DNA of 64,000 bases from an uncultured Prevotella sp. (GCA_902495455.1 CABUXJ010000012.1:12487-76486), one strand, 5' to 3'; numbered from the stretch's first letter, positions 8,216 to 18,600 are shown. Program-made: numbers and translations. The notes: generated by a model not told the origin, from the letters alone.

Positions 8216-8276
8216 CTGCAAAGATAGTCAATCACTGTTGTCCGGCAAAGACAAGCCCTTTGTTTTCTTCTTTACG

Positions 8277-8465
8277 TCAGTCTTCTTCCTCGTCGTCAAA
8301 GTCCCAGACGGAGTTGTGTCCCTTGGCGCGGAACGAGCCGTTGAATGTGTTGCCGCTGTCGTCGAAGGCCACGTCTATGGTGTTCTGGCCGTCGGATGCC
8401 GCCATGATGGTCTCTGCCTCCACCGTCATGACGAGGATGGCAGGTGCTATATACTTCTTTTTCAT
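8277..8465 (-). CDS. 62-aa peptide with Trp and acidic tail
   Basis: A small protein beginning MKKKYIAPAILVMTVEAE, with a middle rich in Gly/Asn/Ser and ending VWDFDDEEED. It is unlike a signal peptide protein. Its ATG overlaps the stop of the preceding secreted protein gene by the ATGA arrangement (8462-8465), so it is translationally coupled. I recall similar MKKxYIxP...W-acid-tail peptides from other Bacteroidales genomes; no function is known to me. Coupling to a fructan operon is the only clue. Confidence 0.75.
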   Translation of the reverse strand: MKKKYIAPAILVMTVEAETIMAASDGQNTIDVAFDDSGNTFNGSFRAKGHNSVWDFDDEEED

Positions 8466-9934
8466 TTCACGAATACCTTTTTGCCGTTAACAATATATAT
8501 ACCTTTCGCAGCCTTGTCCAGGGCGTTGATGCCTCCGGCGAGTCTCATTCCGCTGATGGTGTAGACCTCCGTTTCGGCCATAACGGCGTCAGAACTGATG
8601 TTGCTGATGCCCGTCGTCGTACCGAATGTGACGCTCTTGGCCTCGGCCGGAGCCTCAAGATAGGCGTGGAAGGCGTTGATGGTTGACTCCTCGCCACCTT
8701 TCATGAAACTGTTGTTGTCGGCGACACCCCACAGTCCGGCACCGCTCCGTGGAGCATAGACGCCGCAGAAAGCCGTCTGCGACTGTCCGTCGGAAAGCTC
8801 GGTGACGTATTTGTCGGTGAACGTGAGCGTCTCACGGCCGTCGGCCATGCTGACGAGCAGCGGCGTGTTGGCCTCGGCATATTCCGTTTCGAGGAAAGAG
8901 ACTACGGTCTGTTCGCCGCCGTTGATGCCGCTGAATGTGGCAAGAGCGGTTGCGCCGAGGTCCGCCTTGGACACGAAGAAGGGCAGATAGACCGTGTTGT
9001 AACCCTCATAGAGAGGTCTGTTCATCACGATTTCGGCTGCAGCAAATCCTGTCAGCGCACCGAAGGCATATCTCTCGTCGAGAACGACGCGGCCGGCACG
9101 GTTGCCCTCGCTGCCGCATACCACGACGTTGTCGCCGTCAAAGCCGCCGTCGGTGTAGACGAGGGTGTTCGGATTGACACCGCCGAAAGCGTTGTAGGCG
9201 TCTTTCGTGACGGCGCCGCGCATGTCGACGGCCACGGTGCCGGCGTTCATCTTCGTAGCCAGCAGGGCGAAGTCGTCATAGACATTGGCCACCCAGTCGT
9301 TGTTGGCGTTCTGGCAGTCGCCCTTCATCCATGCTCCGGTCAGGGTTACGTTGCCCGTCAGCGAGCCGTCCTCGATGTCCGTCAGCAGCTGTCCGTTGGC
9401 GCGTGTGGCCGGTTCTATCGTCACATTGTCTATATATACATCCTGCTCGCCCTCGACACCGCCGGTCTGTGCCGTGATGGAGATGACGCCGGGATTGTCG
9501 AAAGCGGGGTTGGCGGAGAAGTCGAAGACCACCTTCTGCCACTCGCCGCTACCGCCGTACCATACGGCCACTTTCTCCCAATAGCCGTCACTGCCGTCGG
9601 TCGGGTCAGAGACTTCGATCATCAGGTTTTCGTTCTGCGCTTTCCTGACCATCATCGAGATGCGGCGGCTGCCGTCCATCGCCGGCGTCACCCAGTCGCG
9701 GAAAGGTATCTTCACCACCTTACGGTCGTTTGTCATCGTGAACTTGAGACATTTTTCCGACGTGTTGATGCCGCCTCGGTCGGGATTTTCCACCACCACG
9801 GGACTGCCGTCATCCCAGCATCCGCCCTGCGAACCGAGTTCAAAGTTCTCTCCGTCCCAGAGTGTCGTCTGGGCAAAACATGATGCCGAGAGCATCATTG
9901 CTGCTGATAAAAGCAAATTCTTCTTCATTGTCAT
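8462..9934 (-). CDS. Secreted protein, putative fructan-binding
   Basis: A 490-residue protein with a clear Sec signal (LLLSAAMMLSASCFAQ); the start could be either ATG, 9934 or 9928. Residues about 25-175 resemble a jelly-roll, galactose-binding-like module (LWDGENFELG..., ending DVYIDNVTIEP), followed by beta-rich segments. The end VYTISGMRLAGG...GIYIVNGKKVFVK is the short Prevotella-type C-terminal tail related to type IX secretion signals. No catalytic motif is recognised. It is the first gene of the second fructan operon, under the same promoter block as SusC, so a surface or secreted glycan-binding role is the best guess. Confidence 0.75.
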   Translation of the reverse strand: MTMKKNLLLSAAMMLSASCFAQTTLWDGENFELGSQGGCWDDGSPVVVENPDRGGINTSEKCLKFTMTNDRKVVKIPFRDWVTPAMDGSRRISMMVRKAQNENLMIEVSDPTDGSDGYWEKVAVWYGGSGEWQKVVFDFSANPAFDNPGVISITAQTGGVEGEQDVYIDNVTIEPATRANGQLLTDIEDGSLTGNVTLTGAWMKGDCQNANNDWVANVYDDFALLATKMNAGTVAVDMRGAVTKDAYNAFGGVNPNTLVYTDGGFDGDNVVVCGSEGNRAGRVVLDERYAFGALTGFAAAEIVMNRPLYEGYNTVYLPFFVSKADLGATALATFSGINGGEQTVVSFLETEYAEANTPLLVSMADGRETLTFTDKYVTELSDGQSQTAFCGVYAPRSGAGLWGVADNNSFMKGGEESTINAFHAYLEAPAEAKSVTFGTTTGISNISSDAVMAETEVYTISGMRLAGGINALDKAAKGIYIVNGKKVFVK

Positions 9935-9987
9935 AATTGTTTATGGTTATTATTCGTTAGGTTCCTACTTTCGGTTTGTTTCAGGTT

Positions 9988-10077
9988 TCTGCCGCAAAGT
10001 TATATTCCGGCAAGGTTGCGGGATAAAAAATATATTTCAGATGATACCAAAAATCGTTCATGTAACATTTTTGATGC
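9988..10077 (-). promoter_or_regulatory. Regulated promoter of the second fructan operon
   Basis: A minus-strand -7 box TAACTTTG (9995-10002) is followed upstream by a block at 10022-10077. That block matches 18822-18877, in front of SusC, at 51 of 56 positions. The distance from the -7 box to the block is identical in both. No TTTG -33 box is evident, as expected for an activator-dependent promoter. It is inferred to bind the hybrid sensor at 19.1-22.0 kb. Confidence 0.7.
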
Positions 10078-10177
10078 AGAATGAAACATCATTGGTATGT
10101 GGTATTCGCATATGTACAGAAGTGTTGTGGCAGCATAAGCGTGTCGTAATCTGAAAAAATGGGGGCGAAAGAACAAA

Positions 10178-10560
10178 GTGTTAAAAACTCAGAACAATCT
10201 TTACAAACGCATCGCAAAATGCGCGTCATTCGGAAAAATCCTGCCCTCGGGTCAAAAATCGCGATTTTTCGGCGGTTTTCATAACCGGCTGACAGCCAGC
10301 CGAATACGTCTCACAAAAAGATTTTTACATATTCCGCGTCTTGCCGTAAGGGCCTTATTGCATCGCAACGGGGCCCTCGTTGCATTGCGACGGCGTGCTC
10401 GTTGCGAGCCAACAACCATGCCGTTGCGATGCAATAAGGCCCTTACGGCTCGGCTGCCAAAATTTTTCTGTCGGAAAACGACGTGGTGATGTTAAAATCG
10501 CGGCGTTTTTGTCTCGATTTTGAAGAAAAGCGAAATGTTAAAAATTTGATATTATTCTGA
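10178..10560 (+). repeat. Family B element, copy B2
   Basis: It has the same ends as copy B1 (GTGTTAAAAACTCAGAAC and ATGTTAAAAATTTGATATT). The central hairpin 10343-10449 pairs GCCGTAAGGGCCTTATTGCA with TGCAATAAGGCCCTTACGGC and continues into CGCAACGG. The stem interior differs completely from copy B4 yet still pairs. The gap 9935-10772 contains only this element, the operator above, the hairpin at 10684 and a family C unit. Confidence 0.85.
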
Positions 10561-10683
10561 CGCTTCCGCGTCCCTGCCGTCCCGCTTCCCGTCCTTCGTA
10601 AGCTACTCTCTGCACACAGTTCTTTGTCGCAGTTTATACACCAACACAACATGCCCTTTGGGACTTCTTTTAAGTGTGGTAAA

Positions 10684-10737
10684 TCGCAGAACGCGCACGG
10701 TAGGGAAAAATATGTCCCTACCGTGCGCGTTCTGCGA
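10684..10737. repeat. Perfect palindrome downstream of the endo-GH32
   Basis: Arms TCGCAGAACGCGCACGGTAGGG and its reverse complement are separated by about 10 AT-rich bases; a family C unit follows at 10738-10770. It could stop transcription from the GH32 lipoprotein gene (ends 10773). Confidence 0.7.
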
Positions 10738-10772
10738 CACCCTCCCCTTGGGGAGGGCCGGGGTGGGGCCCC

Positions 10773-12323
10773 CTACTCAAACACCTTCACATTACTTATC
10801 TTCACGCTGCCGTCGGAGCAGAACAGCGCCCAGGGGTTGCGCTGCATGCCGTAGACGCGGTTGGTGAAGGCATACTGGCCGTTGACGTAGACGACGCAGA
10901 CGCTCTGGTCGGCGGTCATCGTGACATGGTAGCGGCCGTCGTCGGGCGAGATGAAGCTGAGGGCATTGATGTTCTGACGTTGCTCGTTGCCGTCGCTGCC
11001 GACGGAGCGGCGGTCGAATTTCAGATTATTCCAGCGGTCCTCGATGTATATACGGTAGTTGTGGTCGCGGTCGGAGCAGTCGGCAAGGGCGATGCCGAAC
11101 ACAGCCGTGTGCGGGTCGGCCACCTCGGCGTCGAACTCGATGCGGCTCTGATAGCCCAAGCGTGCGAAGCGCACTTCGTCGCCGGCCGAGAGCGTATAGC
11201 CGTTTGCGGCCGCGCCCTCAGGCTCACCCGTGCGTCCCGTTTCGGCGAGGTCCGCCGGTCGGGAGATGCCGGCCGCAATGGCGTCGGGACAGGTCAGTCC
11301 GAGCGTACCGTCGGCGTTCTGGACGAGTTTGTGGGCCACGAGCGAGCCGGCCCAGTCGGCCGTGCCCTCAGGAAGACTGCCCTGACGTGTGGCGCACCAT
11401 CCCCAAATGTAGCGGTCGGTTCCGTCGGAGGCCGTCTTGCCGGCGTAGAACGACGTACCTTCGAGCTTGCCCTCGTCGCGCCACGGGAACTGCGGGTCGT
11501 CGCCCATGGTCATGAGCTCACCGAGCGTGCGGGCATAGAAGTACTGGACCTGACGGGTGATGTCCTTGTCCGAATAGACCAGATACCACCAGTCGCCCAT
11601 CCTGAAGACGTCGGGACACTCGTAGAAGCGGCCCCACTTGTTGAGGAAGAACGGTTCGGCCTCGGTCCAGCTGGCGAGGTCAGCGGACGTGAACTGTGCC
11701 AGCACCGAGCGGCCGTTGCGCAGCGTCGACACAATCATGCGGAACACACCCGCCTCGTCGTCATGGAAGACATACGGGTCGCGGAACTCGTCGCGGTTGT
11801 ATCCCTCGGGAGCCTCCATGCGGAAGGCACGGTCTTTCGTCCAGTGGCGGCCGTCGTCGCTCGTGGCGCGCAGGATGACCTCGCGGGGAGAGGAGGCCTT
11901 GTGGCCGGTGTAGAACGTATAGTATCTGCCGCCGGCGAATACCGTGCTTCCCGTACCGATCGCCGGGTCGTCTTCTGTCGCTCCGCCGCAAGCAATGGCC
12001 TCCTCGCCGCCCGTATAAGATGCGGCATCGGCTGTCTCAAGTTGGTGTATCGGATGATAGACCGTGGAGTTGCCGTCGCGCATGTCCTGCAGATAGAGTA
12101 TGCGGAACGTCCGTGACTGCGGGTCGAAGAAGGGCATGGGGTCGCCCACGTAGCCGACGTACGGCTTATAGTAGATGTCAGCCTTGTAGCTCTCGCCCGA
12201 CGAGAAATAGCCTGTTGTGGCCTGCATGCCGGCGTCGGGAACGCCCACTGTGTCGTCGTCGCTGCATGCTGCGGCTGCCAGCGTCATGCCGGCTGCCAGT
12301 ATGATATTGATGAACTGTTTCAT
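10773..12323 (-). CDS. GH32-family lipoprotein, endo-fructanase candidate
   Basis: A 516-residue lipoprotein (lipobox LAAAAC20, then SDDD, an acidic surface-export-like patch). The start is set at the ATG giving MKQFINIILAAG rather than 24 bases upstream. The GH32 propeller is divergent: the nucleophile block reads YVGDPMPFFD (D61) instead of WMNDPNG. D182 in FRDPYVF and E235 in YECPDVF are intact, so catalysis is possible. The C-terminal beta-sandwich runs to FCSDGSVKISNVKVFE. It is the last gene after SusC, SusD and the DUF4960 lipoprotein, matching the position of the surface endo-levanase in the B. thetaiotaomicron fructan locus. Levan versus inulin specificity cannot be read from sequence. 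Confidence 0.85.
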   Translation of the reverse strand: MKQFINIILAAGMTLAAAACSDDDTVGVPDAGMQATTGYFSSGESYKADIYYKPYVGYVGDPMPFFDPQSRTFRILYLQDMRDGNSTVYHPIHQLETADAASYTGGEEAIACGGATEDDPAIGTGSTVFAGGRYYTFYTGHKASSPREVILRATSDDGRHWTKDRAFRMEAPEGYNRDEFRDPYVFHDDEAGVFRMIVSTLRNGRSVLAQFTSADLASWTEAEPFFLNKWGRFYECPDVFRMGDWWYLVYSDKDITRQVQYFYARTLGELMTMGDDPQFPWRDEGKLEGTSFYAGKTASDGTDRYIWGWCATRQGSLPEGTADWAGSLVAHKLVQNADGTLGLTCPDAIAAGISRPADLAETGRTGEPEGAAANGYTLSAGDEVRFARLGYQSRIEFDAEVADPHTAVFGIALADCSDRDHNYRIYIEDRWNNLKFDRRSVGSDGNEQRQNINALSFISPDDGRYHVTMTADQSVCVVYVNGQYAFTNRVYGMQRNPWALFCSDGSVKISNVKVFE

Positions 12324-12402
12324 AATGGTTCCTTTTTTGATGTTCAATTTTATTTTGGCTTAACGTTTCTTATCCGGCCTTGTCCAGCCTTGAAGACATA
12401 TC

Positions 12403-12438
12403 CAGCTCCCTCCCTTCGGGAGGGTTGGGGTGGGTCTT
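12403..12438. repeat. Family C unit
   Basis: AGCTCCCTCCCTTCGGGAGG followed by GTTGGGGTGGGT, between the GH32 lipoprotein and DUF4960 genes. Confidence 0.75.
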
Positions 12439-12447
12439 TGGTCTTCG

Positions 12448-13812
12448 TTATTCCGCCAGATACTTCAGCGCGTTCACTGTCAGCGTGATGCGGTTCTGCC
12501 GGTATGCGTTTGCGTCGCCGTTGGCGATGTTCCACTCATATCCGCCCGTGCCGATGAGCACCACGCGGCCGGCCGTTGCCGTGCGTGCGGGGAACTCGAC
12601 GATGGCCGTCTTGTTGGAGTCGTCGGTCTCGTGGGCCAGACGTCGGCCGCCGGTCGTGCGCTCCCAGCCTTCGAGTGAATGGTCGGGATAGTCCCAGATG
12701 TTCCAGTCGACCTGAGTGTTCTTCGTCGCGAAGCCCGCGTCGACGAGCCATACGGGAGCGTCCGTCGCTGTCTCCATGCCGCTGAAGATGGGGTGGTCGG
12801 GCGTGTCGACCGCAAATCCGAGCGGCGCGTCGATGATGGCGGCCACGTCACTCTTGTTCTGGGCGTTCGGTTCGCGCTGGTCGATGGCTATCTGATAGAC
12901 GTCGTTGATATACTTGCAGGCGTATCGCGAGAGCAGCAGACTGCCGCCACGGGCGTAGTATTCCTTTATTGCGTCGCGCGAATCCCAGCCTTGCGACGGC
13001 CAGGTGTCGTCGTCACAGTGCCACCAGAGAGCCTTGATCTCCGACGGGTCGAGCTGGACGGCGCCGCTGATGATGTCCTGCATGGATATGTAGCGCGAGC
13101 GGGCCACGTTGGCCAGCATCCACTCTGCGGCGGCACGCTCCTCGTCCTTCAGTCCGCTGACGGTGGCGGCAGTGCCGATGAAGGCCGTCACGGGCATGTC
13201 GGAGGCCACGGCTGAGACGGTGTAAGCCACGCTGAGGCCGTGGTTTGTCACGGTGAAGGTCACCGGCGAGGTGAAGTCGACCGTGCTGCCCGCAGCCGGA
13301 TCGGCCGTGGCGCCCTCGCTGAGGACGTATGAGACGGTCAGGCGGGTGACGTCCGTGCCATACGGCATATATACCGTGATGGTGCGGGCGGCGTTGTCGA
13401 TGGTTCCCTCGTAGCGCGCTCCGGAGGCATCCGACAGCGTGAACGACCCGAAGGCAGCCTCATAGCAGCGTGCCGTGACGGTGTAGTCGATGTACGTATT
13501 GCCGTTAGTGATCTTATAGACCACGGGCGATGTGAAGTCAACCGTGCTTCCCGACGGTATGTCCGACACCGCACCGGCCGACAGGGTCAGCTCCGGGCGG
13601 AGCGCGGTGAGGTCGGTCCCGGGTGCGAGGCGCACCGTGACGGTCTTGCCGATGTTGTCAATCTCTCCTTCCTCTCCGTTGATGACGAAGCGGGTTATGT
13701 AGCAGTCGCCGTCCATACGGAGGTCGTTGCCGTCCAGCCCGTCGGTGCATGCGCCCATGAGGAGGGCGAAGAGACAGAGCACGAGGGCCGATAATGATTT
13801 GTTCTTTCTCAT
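12448..13812 (-). CDS. DUF4960 surface glycan-binding lipoprotein
   Basis: A 454-residue lipoprotein with signal and lipobox (LFALLMGAC22). Two tandem Ig-like repeats of about 80 residues follow, each with TSPVVYKITNGNTYIDYTVTA-type ends. The C-terminal domain of about 250 residues is of the DUF4960 type (ALWWHCDDDTWPSQGW, then RYACKYINDVYQIA, to the tail LTVNALKYLAE). It sits directly downstream of SusD. The equivalent protein in the B. thetaiotaomicron fructan locus is a surface glycan-binding protein, and that role is inferred here. No catalytic residues are expected. Confidence 0.87.
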   Translation of the reverse strand: MRKNKSLSALVLCLFALLMGACTDGLDGNDLRMDGDCYITRFVINGEEGEIDNIGKTVTVRLAPGTDLTALRPELTLSAGAVSDIPSGSTVDFTSPVVYKITNGNTYIDYTVTARCYEAAFGSFTLSDASGARYEGTIDNAARTITVYMPYGTDVTRLTVSYVLSEGATADPAAGSTVDFTSPVTFTVTNHGLSVAYTVSAVASDMPVTAFIGTAATVSGLKDEERAAAEWMLANVARSRYISMQDIISGAVQLDPSEIKALWWHCDDDTWPSQGWDSRDAIKEYYARGGSLLLSRYACKYINDVYQIAIDQREPNAQNKSDVAAIIDAPLGFAVDTPDHPIFSGMETATDAPVWLVDAGFATKNTQVDWNIWDYPDHSLEGWERTTGGRRLAHETDDSNKTAIVEFPARTATAGRVVLIGTGGYEWNIANGDANAYRQNRITLTVNALKYLAE

Positions 13813-13843
13813 TGGATGATTCTTTTTTAGGAGTTAGATGAAC

Positions 13844-15577
13844 CTACTCCCACCCGCAGTTCTGCACATAGATACCGTTGCTGTAGTTGATCTGCTTCTG
13901 CGGTACGGGGCAATATTCGTTCTTGTTCTTTGTGAAATAAGCGTCGTTGAGATATGAGCGGCGGTTCTTCTCGCTGCCGTAGTAGGCGTTCATGACCTCG
14001 TCGGCCACGCCCCAGCGCACAAGGTCGAAGAAGCGGCCGCACTCCATGGCCAGTTCCAGACGGCGTTCCGTACGCACGGCCCGGCGCGCTTCGTCCACAT
14101 TCCACGCTGTGTTGTACGTTCCTATCTTGTATTTCGCCGGATAGTCGAAGATGAGCGTGGTGCTCTGTGCGGCACGCCGGCGCAGCGAGTTGACGATGCT
14201 GCGGGCGTCCTCCAGATTGCCGCCGGTCTCGCCGAGCGCGGCCAGTTCCACTTCGGCCTCGGCACGCATCAGGAGCACGTCGGCATAGCGCAGCACAATC
14301 CAGTTCTTGGAGTTGGCGTAGAACGGGCCGTTCTTCTTCAGGCAGTCGCACTCCTTGTCCACGTTCTCCTTCATCGAGGCATAATAGCCGTAGATCTGCG
14401 GCGCGCGGGCCCACGCCTCGGTATAGTCGACGTTGACATTATACTTATATGGGAAGCCCGGCATGGCCACGGTGTGGAAAAGACGCGGGTCGACGTTGTC
14501 GCTTGCGGCGTCATAGTTCTCCGCATTGGCGTTGGCGGCGGGCAGTCCGTCGATGTCCGTCTTGAAGGCGTTGACGAGATTCTGGCTCGGCTTGTTGAAG
14601 TCGCAGCAGCCGATGCCCTGCGGCGCGGTCAGCTCGTAAGCGAAGTTGAGATTGCCGTATTTGGTGCCGTCGTCCTGCGAATACTGTATCGCCCAGACCG
14701 ACTCGCGGCCGTTCTCATACGTTCCGGGGAGGAAGTTGAAGGCAAAGTCGTCCTCCAGCGTGTTGCCGTTGGCGGCGTAGATGTCCGCCGCGGTCAGCTC
14801 GATGACCTTCTTCAGGTCGGCGGCGTTCATCGACGTTATCTCATTTGTCCGCACGTCGTCCTGCCGGTAAGCCTTGAAGAGATAGGTCTTGGCCAGATAG
14901 GCGGCCGCTGCGGCGCGCGTGGGACGGCCCTTGTCGGTCGGCTGCGTCTCGGGAAGATTGTCGTAGGCGTACTGGAAGTCGTCGGCAATCTTCTGCCACA
15001 GCTCGTCGTTGGTGTAGACACGGTTTGATATCCGGCGGTAGGCCTCGGTGTTCTCCTCGACGGTTTCGTCGATGACGGGGACATACTTATACAGTTCCTT
15101 GAGCTTGAACATGAAGTGGCCGCGGATGAACCGCATTTCGGCCGTGCGCTCCTTCTTCTTCGGAAATTCCTCTTCGGTCACGCCGGCGAGGCTCCGCAGG
15201 GCGTCGTTGGCGCGGTTGACGCCGCAATAGAGGCGGTACCAGAGGTCGTCGAAGACCCACAGGTCGGTCGTCAGTCCGCGAGCAATCTCGGCGTAATACA
15301 TGTGTGAGCCGTCCTCGGTGTTGGCTCCGCCCTTGTAGGCGTCATCCGAACGGACGTTGCCCAGCTGCCACAGCTGGAACGAACTGTTCATGTCCTCGCC
15401 CGTGACCATGTAGGCGTAGGCCGAGACGACCATGCTCTCGATGTTCTCCGGAGTGTAGACCTGCTCGTTGTCGAGTATTCCTTTCGGCTTTGAGGAGTCG
15501 AGGAAGTCGTCGCACCCCGTCAGCGACAGGGCCATTGAGCCAAGCATCAGCGATGCTATGATATATCTTGCTTTCAT
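13844..15577 (-). CDS. SusD-like fructan-binding outer-membrane lipoprotein
   Basis: A 577-residue SusD/RagB protein with lipobox LSLTGC22. It is rich in helical TPR-like segments (for example KKERTAEMRFIRGHFMFKL and PTRAAAAAYLAKTYLFKA) and ends with the usual SusD C-terminal block (LELAMECGRFFDLVRWG). It acts as the lid on the SusC barrel and binds oligosaccharide before uptake. It is 35 bases downstream of susC in the same operon. Confidence 0.95.
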   Translation of the reverse strand: MKARYIIASLMLGSMALSLTGCDDFLDSSKPKGILDNEQVYTPENIESMVVSAYAYMVTGEDMNSSFQLWQLGNVRSDDAYKGGANTEDGSHMYYAEIARGLTTDLWVFDDLWYRLYCGVNRANDALRSLAGVTEEEFPKKKERTAEMRFIRGHFMFKLKELYKYVPVIDETVEENTEAYRRISNRVYTNDELWQKIADDFQYAYDNLPETQPTDKGRPTRAAAAAYLAKTYLFKAYRQDDVRTNEITSMNAADLKKVIELTAADIYAANGNTLEDDFAFNFLPGTYENGRESVWAIQYSQDDGTKYGNLNFAYELTAPQGIGCCDFNKPSQNLVNAFKTDIDGLPAANANAENYDAASDNVDPRLFHTVAMPGFPYKYNVNVDYTEAWARAPQIYGYYASMKENVDKECDCLKKNGPFYANSKNWIVLRYADVLLMRAEAEVELAALGETGGNLEDARSIVNSLRRRAAQSTTLIFDYPAKYKIGTYNTAWNVDEARRAVRTERRLELAMECGRFFDLVRWGVADEVMNAYYGSEKNRRSYLNDAYFTKNKNEYCPVPQKQINYSNGIYVQNCGWE

Positions 15578-15612
15578 ACGATGAATGTCTGTTGATTGGT
15601 TATGACTGAGGT

Positions 15613-18600
15613 TCAGAAGCCCACGTTGATGCCGAACGTGATGTTGAGCGGTATGGGATAGCCCGTCGTGGGGTTCTCCGGGTCCATTCCCGTGAACTTG
15701 CTGCTCTTGATGGTCAGCAGGTTTTGGGTGCTGAGATAGATGCGCAGGTTCTGCATGGCGGCCGCCTTCGCAATCTTTTCAGGGAAGGTGTAGCCCAGCT
15801 GGAGCATGCGCAGTTTGAGATAGGAGCCGTTCTCGATGAAGTAGGTGGAGAAGCGGGCTTCGTTGTTCAGGTCCGACATGCTCACGGCGGGGATGTCGGA
15901 ACCGGGATTCTGAGGTGACCAGGCACCGAGCAGGCGGGTCGTGCGGTTGGCGTTCATGTCGCCGAGCGACCAGAAGTCGGAGTTCTTCTTGATGTCGCTC
16001 ACGTCCACGTCGGCCCCCTGGACGCCCTGCCAGAACATGGTGAAGTCGAATCCGCGGAAGCGCAGGGTGACGTTGAGTCCGTAGGTGAAGTCGGGATTGG
16101 GGTCGCCGATCCACGTGCGGTCGTCAGTGTCGATGACGCCGTCGCCGTTGACGTCGCGGTAGCGTATGCGTCCGAGGCCGGGCTGGCCGATGCGCACGTC
16201 ATAGAGGGCCATGTAGTTGTCGACCTCCTCCTGCGTGCGGAATAGTCCGTCGGCCACGTAGCCGGCATAGCGGTTGATGGAGTTGCCGATGATGTTCATT
16301 GCGCCGTTGCCTCCGAAGTCGCCCGTCGAAGCCACGTCGTCGGGCACGAAGAGCACTTTATTGCGGTTGAGCGAGAGGTTTCCGTTGATGTCGTAGGACA
16401 GTCCGTAGGCGGTCGTGTGGCGGTAGCCGAGATTAAGCTCAAATCCCTTGTTGCTCATGCGGCCCACGTTGCGCCACTGGCCGCCGCCCTCGCCGATGAC
16501 GGCGATATAGGACGGCTTGATGAGAATATCCTTCGTGCGCTTGTCGTAGTATTCGAAACTGCCGTAGAGGTCGCCGCCGAAGAGCTGAAAGTCGACACCC
16601 ACGTTGGTCTGCGTCGTCGTCTCCCACTTCAGGTCGTCGTTCCTGAGCTGCGTGCGGCGGAAGCCCGAGGGGAGCTGTGAGCCGCCGTTGGAGCCGGTGA
16701 TGTCGTATGAAGTGCCGTAGGTCGGGGCGTCGCCCGTACCGTAGTTGGCGTCGTAGATGGAGTAGCGGGCCGTGTTGTCAATCGACTGATTACCGGTTTG
16801 TCCCCATGCGGCGCGCAGTTTCAGGTCGCTGACGACGCTGCTGATGCCCTTCATGAAGCCCTCTTCGCTGAGGCGCCAGCCGAGCGAGAACGCCGGGAAC
16901 GTACCCCAGCGGTTGTTCTGGCCGAAGCGTGACGAGCCGTCGCGGCGTATGGTGAACGAAGCCAGATAGCGGTCGGCGTAGGAGTAGTTGACCTTGCCGA
17001 AGAACGAGGCTAACGAGTATGTGCCGGCACCGCCGCCGGCGATTGACTGTCCCGTGCCGGCGCCGGGATACATATAATCGGTGGAGATGATGGCGAAGTC
17101 CTCGCGGTAGGCCGAAAGGTTAATGTCGTCCTCACGGTTGAGCTCCGTTCCGGCCATGACGTCGAGCTTGTGGCGGCCGAGTGTCACGTTGTAGGTGGCG
17201 ATGGCGTTCCACATCCACTTCGTCCAGTGCTCCTGTCCCATGTAGACGGCACTGAGGTCGTCGTTGAGGAAACCGTTGGTGTAGGGCAGCGTGTAGCTCA
17301 TGGCCAGCTTCTGGGCGTAGTCGAGGCCGAAGGTGCTGCGGAGGTTGAGGCCCTTCAGCGGGTTGATGTTGACGTGGGCGTCGCCGAAGAGTCGCCAGTA
17401 GGTATATCTGTTGTCCTTGTTGTATTCGTTGACGCGTACGACGTTCTGACGGTCGGGCATGGTCGTGCTCGGGCCGCCCCATCCCTTGCCGTCGACGGTG
17501 TGGACGGGAATCATCGGCAGCGAGATCATCGCGTCGTTGATTATGCCGCCCGGAGCCTGCACTTCGCTTGTGCGGTTGACGGTGAAGTTCTCGCCGACGG
17601 TGACGATGTCGCCGATGAGCTTGTACTCGGAGTTCATGCGGGCCGAGATGCGGTCGAACGAGCTGTGCTTTATCAGACCGTCGTTCTTGTAGTAACCCAA
17701 AGAGAAGAAATAGCTGCCGCGGTCCGTGCCGTTGGTCATGGAGAGGTTATACTGCTGTATGACACCCGTCCGCGTGACCTCGTCAAACCAGTCCGTGCCG
17801 GCCGACGTGGCGATGGTGTTGTCCTTATCGAGATATTTCGGCAGCGACATGGAGTGAAGCACGGGATAGCCCGAGGCGTCATAGCCCCAGTCGTAACGAT
17901 AACCGATGGGGTTGGAGTTGGGGTTCGTGCCCGAGTTGGTATATGCCGTCCAGAGCGTGCGGCCATACTGCTCGGTGTTCATCATGTCGAGCTTTGTCTG
18001 GAAGAGCGAGACCGACACGGAAGCGTCGAAGTTGACGGCCAGCCGTCCGGCCTTGCCGCGCTTTGTCGTGATGATGATGACACCGTTGGCCGCGCGCGAA
18101 CCGTAGATGCTGGCCGACGAAGCGTCCTTGAGCACCTGGATGGACTCGATGTCGCTTCCGTTGAGCTCGTGCATGCCCGACTGCGACGGAACGCCGTCGA
18201 TGATGTAGAGCGGATCGTTGTTGTTCATCGTGCCGATACCGCGGATGCGCACGGTGGCCGCACCGCTCGGATTGCCGTCAGCCGTGACATACATTCCCGG
18301 CACGCGGCCCTGAAGGGCCTTCACGGGATTGTTTTCGCCCTCCTTCATCATCTCGTCGACCGAGACCACGGAGACGGCACCGGTCAGGTCGGCCTTGCGC
18401 TGGGTCATGTAACCCGTCACGACGACCTCGTTCATCATGCGGCTGTCGTCCTCCATCGTGACGTCGAGCCTCGGGGCGGCCTTGACCGTCACCGTCTTCA
18501 TACCTATATAAGATATGACGAGCGTGGCGCCACTGCTGGCTTTCATGTGGAAATTGCCGTCGTAGTCGGTCACCGTGCCCGTTCCTCCGTCGCTCTCGTT

